This document shows positions 31,697 to 34,247 of a stretch of DNA of 34,247 nt, one piece after another; within the stretch, counting starts at the first letter, position 1; each line of letters opens with the position of its first letter. The notes beneath the pieces were generated by a model. That model made no database searches, was not told the origin of the DNA, and was given only the letters and a program-made list of their open reading frames with translations. The DNA is from an uncultured Ruminococcus sp. (lineage in GTDB: Bacteria > Bacillota > Clostridia > Oscillospirales > Acutalibacteraceae). The DNA is taken from positions 1 to 34,247 of the forward strand of contig CAMKNF010000002.1 of assembly GCA_946414115.1 (NCBI GenBank), given 5' to 3'. Made by a program: the position numbers and the translations under genes.

Positions 31697-32581
31697 ATGA
31701 TTTTTAAAAAAATTACAACATTAAGCCTTAGTATTTATAACACAATTGGTAAATACATATGGAGAAAACCAAAAATTAAATCCATTGACGAAACAATTGA
31801 CTATATTTTAAATAATCAATGTTCTGTGAGTCGTTTCGGTGACGGAGAGTTTGCTATAATCCAGGGAAATTATAACGGATTTCAAGAGAAAAACGGTGAA
31901 TTAGGCAATAGGTTAGCGGAAATATTAGTAGCTCCGGTTAATAATCATATAGTGTGTTTACCGGACGTTTTTGGCAATTTAAAAGGCCTAAAAAAGTCAT
32001 CTAAAGAGTTTAATAATGGTTTATTGCGCAATGAACGCAGAGCGTGGCTAAAACTTTTGAATATAGACAGACAGTATTATAATGCTTTTTTTACACGTTG
32101 TTATAATATGTTCGAAGACAAAACTCAATGCAGAAAGTGGTTTAGCAAAAATAAAAAAATATGGGAAAAGAAAAATATATTAATTGTAGAGGGGGAATTC
32201 AGCAGACTGGGCGTTGGCAATGACTTATTTGCTAATGCAGCAAATGTTCAACGCATTTTAGCACCTGCCCAAAATGCTTATTCTAAATATAACGAAATAT
32301 TTGAAGCAGCGAAAAAATACGGAGAGGGAAAGCTTGTATTAATCGCTTTGGGAATGACGGCTACTGTGTTAGCTTATGATTTGGCTAAATGCGGTATTCA
32401 GGCGATTGATATAGGTCATATTGATATTGAATATGAGTGGTATTTGATGGGTGCAGATAATAAAGTGGCGATTTCAGGAAAGTATGTGAATGAAGTAAAA
32501 GGAGGCGACTTGATATCAAATGATATCGACAAAGAATATTTGGAAGAATATCTGGAAGAAATTATTTTGGAAGTGATATAA
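31697..32581 (+). CDS. GT-D-fold glycosyltransferase (SP_1767/DUF1792 family)
   Basis: A 294-residue protein of the SP_1767 family, known from streptococcal serine-rich glycoprotein modification, where the DUF1792 domain defines the GT-D fold. The key segment is CSVSRFGDGEFAIIQG, in which Asp49-Gly-Glu51 is the metal-binding DxE. ILIVEGEFSRLGVGNDLF (about 160-177), QRILAPAQNAYSKY (about 185-198) and LVLIALGMTATVLAYDLA (about 217-234) are typical family segments. The start is ATG 31697 with GGGTGA 7 bases upstream; a TTG five codons earlier has none. In this cluster it probably adds a hexose to the growing repeat unit (inference). Confidence 0.83.
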   Translation: MIFKKITTLSLSIYNTIGKYIWRKPKIKSIDETIDYILNNQCSVSRFGDGEFAIIQGNYNGFQEKNGELGNRLAEILVAPVNNHIVCLPDVFGNLKGLKKSSKEFNNGLLRNERRAWLKLLNIDRQYYNAFFTRCYNMFEDKTQCRKWFSKNKKIWEKKNILIVEGEFSRLGVGNDLFANAANVQRILAPAQNAYSKYNEIFEAAKKYGEGKLVLIALGMTATVLAYDLAKCGIQAIDIGHIDIEYEWYLMGADNKVAISGKYVNEVKGGDLISNDIDKEYLEEYLEEIILEVI

Positions 32582-32582
32582 T

Positions 32583-34097
32583 ATGAAAGCAAAACGCAGT
32601 TTATATAACTTCATTTTCAGTATAATAAGCCAAATCATTACATTTGCGATGGGTATTATTATTCCCAGACTGTTTTTAATGAGTTTAGGTTCCGAAGCAA
32701 ACGGTCTTGTATCGTCAATCGGTCAAGTGTTCACTTACGTAGGATTATTGGAAGCAGGAATCGGTGCTACTGCAATACAAGCCCTTTATAAGCCGATTTC
32801 GGAGAATAATAAACTTCAAATAAACAGAATACTTTCAGCGTCTAACCGAACATATAAAAGAATTGGGAAAATCTATATTCTGTGTGTGGCAGGCATTGCA
32901 ATTATATATCCCTTATTCGTAAAATCGGATATACCGGTATGGCAGATAGTCGGAGTCGTTATTTTTTCGGGAATGGGCAATGCAATCAATTTCCTTTTGC
33001 AGCAAAACTATGTTGTTCTGCTGTCTGCCGAAGGAAAAGGATATGTTACTACTAACTTGAATTTGATACTAAATGTTTTGTCAAGTTTAGCAAAAGCAGT
33101 ATTACTTATGCTTGGATATAATGTAGTTATTATTGTTGGAGCTCAATTTGTAATTACATTGCTTCGTATACTGTTCATGAGAATTTATATTAAGAAAGAG
33201 TATAAATGGTTGGATGTTAAGCAGGAACCGGATTTTTCCGCCCTTTCAAAGCAAAAATATGCAATGGTTCAGCAATTATCATATTTTGTTTATTCAAATA
33301 CAGATATTGTTGTTCTTACTGCCTTTTGTAATTTGAAAATTGTAAGTGTTTATGTAATATATAATACTATCATCGGTGTTATTGAAGGAATAGTGTCATC
33401 AATTACATCCAGCGTTACGTTTGCATTGGGACAACTGTATAACGAAGATTTTAAAATGTTTAAAAAGGTGTACGAAATTTATGATACGTTGTATATGACC
33501 ATAGTGTTTGCTTTATTTTCAGCAGTATATCTTTGTGTTATTCCGTTTTTGTCGGTGTATACACGTGGTGTAACAGATGTTAATTATTTAGATAATACAT
33601 TGGCGCTTCTGTTTGTGGTTTTAAAGTTGGTTACCACATTGAGATCACAGAGTCAAAATACGGTGAATTTTGCAGGATGCTTTAAGGAAACACAGAAAAG
33701 TGCTGTTTTTGAGGCAATTATTAATTTATCGGTTTCTTTAGTATGCGTTTATTTTATCGGAATATACGGAGTTATTATCGGAAGTATTGTCGGAACACTT
33801 TACAGAGGTATTTCTGTTACAAACTATTCGAACAAGCATATTTTAAAGTACGAAAAGACCGAAAAATTTAAAAAGTATATTCGTTGGGGAATCTATATTG
33901 CAGTATTTGCTATTATTTGTTTAGTTACAAATGGGATTCTCCCACAGAGTGCAGACAATTATTTGCAATGGTTCTGCCTTGCCGTACCATGTACTATTGT
34001 TCCTGTTGCAGTATATGGCATCCTTTGGGTTGTTTTAGACAGAAAAGTTGCATCTGATGCTATGCAAATTCTCAAGTCAAAATTAAAAAGGAAATAG
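32583..34097 (+). CDS. Wzx-type polysaccharide flippase (MOP superfamily)
   Basis: A 504-residue membrane protein with about 12-14 predicted helices that would move the lipid-linked repeat unit across the membrane. Landmarks are SLYNFIFSIISQIITFAMGIIIPRL (start, residues about 6-30), SLGSEANGLVSSIGQVFTY, the internal YSNTDIVVLTAF (about 238-249), and SQSQNTVNFAGCFKETQKS (about 358-376). It begins one base after the previous stop, with GGAAGTG upstream. Together with the EpsG-like gene it makes this a Wzx/Wzy-dependent locus. Confidence 0.9.
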   Translation: MKAKRSLYNFIFSIISQIITFAMGIIIPRLFLMSLGSEANGLVSSIGQVFTYVGLLEAGIGATAIQALYKPISENNKLQINRILSASNRTYKRIGKIYILCVAGIAIIYPLFVKSDIPVWQIVGVVIFSGMGNAINFLLQQNYVVLLSAEGKGYVTTNLNLILNVLSSLAKAVLLMLGYNVVIIVGAQFVITLLRILFMRIYIKKEYKWLDVKQEPDFSALSKQKYAMVQQLSYFVYSNTDIVVLTAFCNLKIVSVYVIYNTIIGVIEGIVSSITSSVTFALGQLYNEDFKMFKKVYEIYDTLYMTIVFALFSAVYLCVIPFLSVYTRGVTDVNYLDNTLALLFVVLKLVTTLRSQSQNTVNFAGCFKETQKSAVFEAIINLSVSLVCVYFIGIYGVIIGSIVGTLYRGISVTNYSNKHILKYEKTEKFKKYIRWGIYIAVFAIICLVTNGILPQSADNYLQWFCLAVPCTIVPVAVYGILWVVLDRKVASDAMQILKSKLKRK

Positions 34098-34101
34098 AAA
34101 G

Positions 34102-34247
34102 ATGAGTAGAAAAAAGGTTATTATTGTAAATAATTTACTGGGATATTATGGTGCTGAAAATGTGCTGATTAATATGGTGAATAATTTAGATCAAAAAAAA
34201 TACGAAGTAACGGTTTTAACACTGAATGAAAGTGACAGCAGCAAATT
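34102..34247 (+). CDS. GT4-family glycosyltransferase, 3'-truncated by window end
   Basis: The 48 codons present read as a GT4 N terminus: a basic start, beta strand KVIIVNNLLGYYGAENVLINMV and a second strand YEVTVLTL (about 35-42). The GAEN(V/T) loop after the first strand is shared with the cluster's other GT4 genes. It starts 4 bases after the flippase stop. The rest lies outside the window. Confidence 0.75.
   Translation, partial: MSRKKVIIVNNLLGYYGAENVLINMVNNLDQKKYEVTVLTLNESDSSK

Overview
The window looks like part of a contig from a Gram-positive, spore-forming gut Clostridia, most likely a Ruminococcus-like member of the Oscillospiraceae. The evidence is a clear SpoIIID, two secreted proteins with type I dockerins, a methionine synthase whose activation domain is a separate protein, mixed-composition DNA (GC-richer housekeeping genes, AT-rich spacers and exopolysaccharide genes), and GTAGGGG/CCCCTACG hairpin repeats of the kind common in this group. 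The first 45 bases are Illumina adapter, so position 46 is the true left edge and lepA is cut there.

Left part (46-17192), mostly housekeeping. In order: lepA (3' part); a secreted dockerin-CAP protein; fba on the minus strand; a membrane HtrA-type protease; an AT-rich minus-strand gene joining a degenerate dCTP-deaminase/dUTPase-like domain to three membrane segments; lexA with a translationally coupled lipoprotein hydrolase (minus); spoIIID (minus); a secreted transglutaminase-like dockerin protein; the operon metF - MetH activation protein - metH, which makes methyl-THF and methylates homocysteine with B12; and a membrane-anchored metallophosphoesterase (minus).

Spacers over 300 bases. 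3474-4140 holds fba and htrA promoters and repeat copy A. 5917-6245 holds a palindromic repeat, a 38-codon ORF remnant and two hairpins. 7074-7429 is AT-rich with one possible gene remnant and nothing else I recognise. 8947-9740 holds the lexA promoter, a candidate structured small RNA with its own promoter and terminator, repeat copy B and a second palindromic repeat. 11705-12477 holds a terminator, repeat copy C and the metF promoter. Copies A, B and C form a dispersed modular repeat family whose hairpin stems differ between copies by compensatory changes.

Right part (17510-34247), a surface polysaccharide locus on the plus strand, distinctly AT-richer. It opens with a DegT-type aminotransferase, a small PglC-like phosphoglycosyl transferase, a PglD-like acetyltransferase and a PglA-like glycosyltransferase. 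This set suggests that the first lipid-linked sugar is di-N-acetylbacillosamine or a similar diamino sugar. An EpsG-type polymerase candidate, glycosyltransferases of GT2, GT4, GT32 and GT-D (SP_1767) types, two hexapeptide acyltransferases and a Wzx-type flippase follow, and a further GT4 gene runs off the right edge. The genes are close or overlapping and read as one Wzx/Wzy-type operon.

The observations most worth following are the structured repeat family with covariation, the candidate sRNA beside lexA, the inactive-looking nucleotide-binding membrane protein, and a glycosyltransferase gene that seems to start at ATT. All calls come from reading the sequence; no database search was run.
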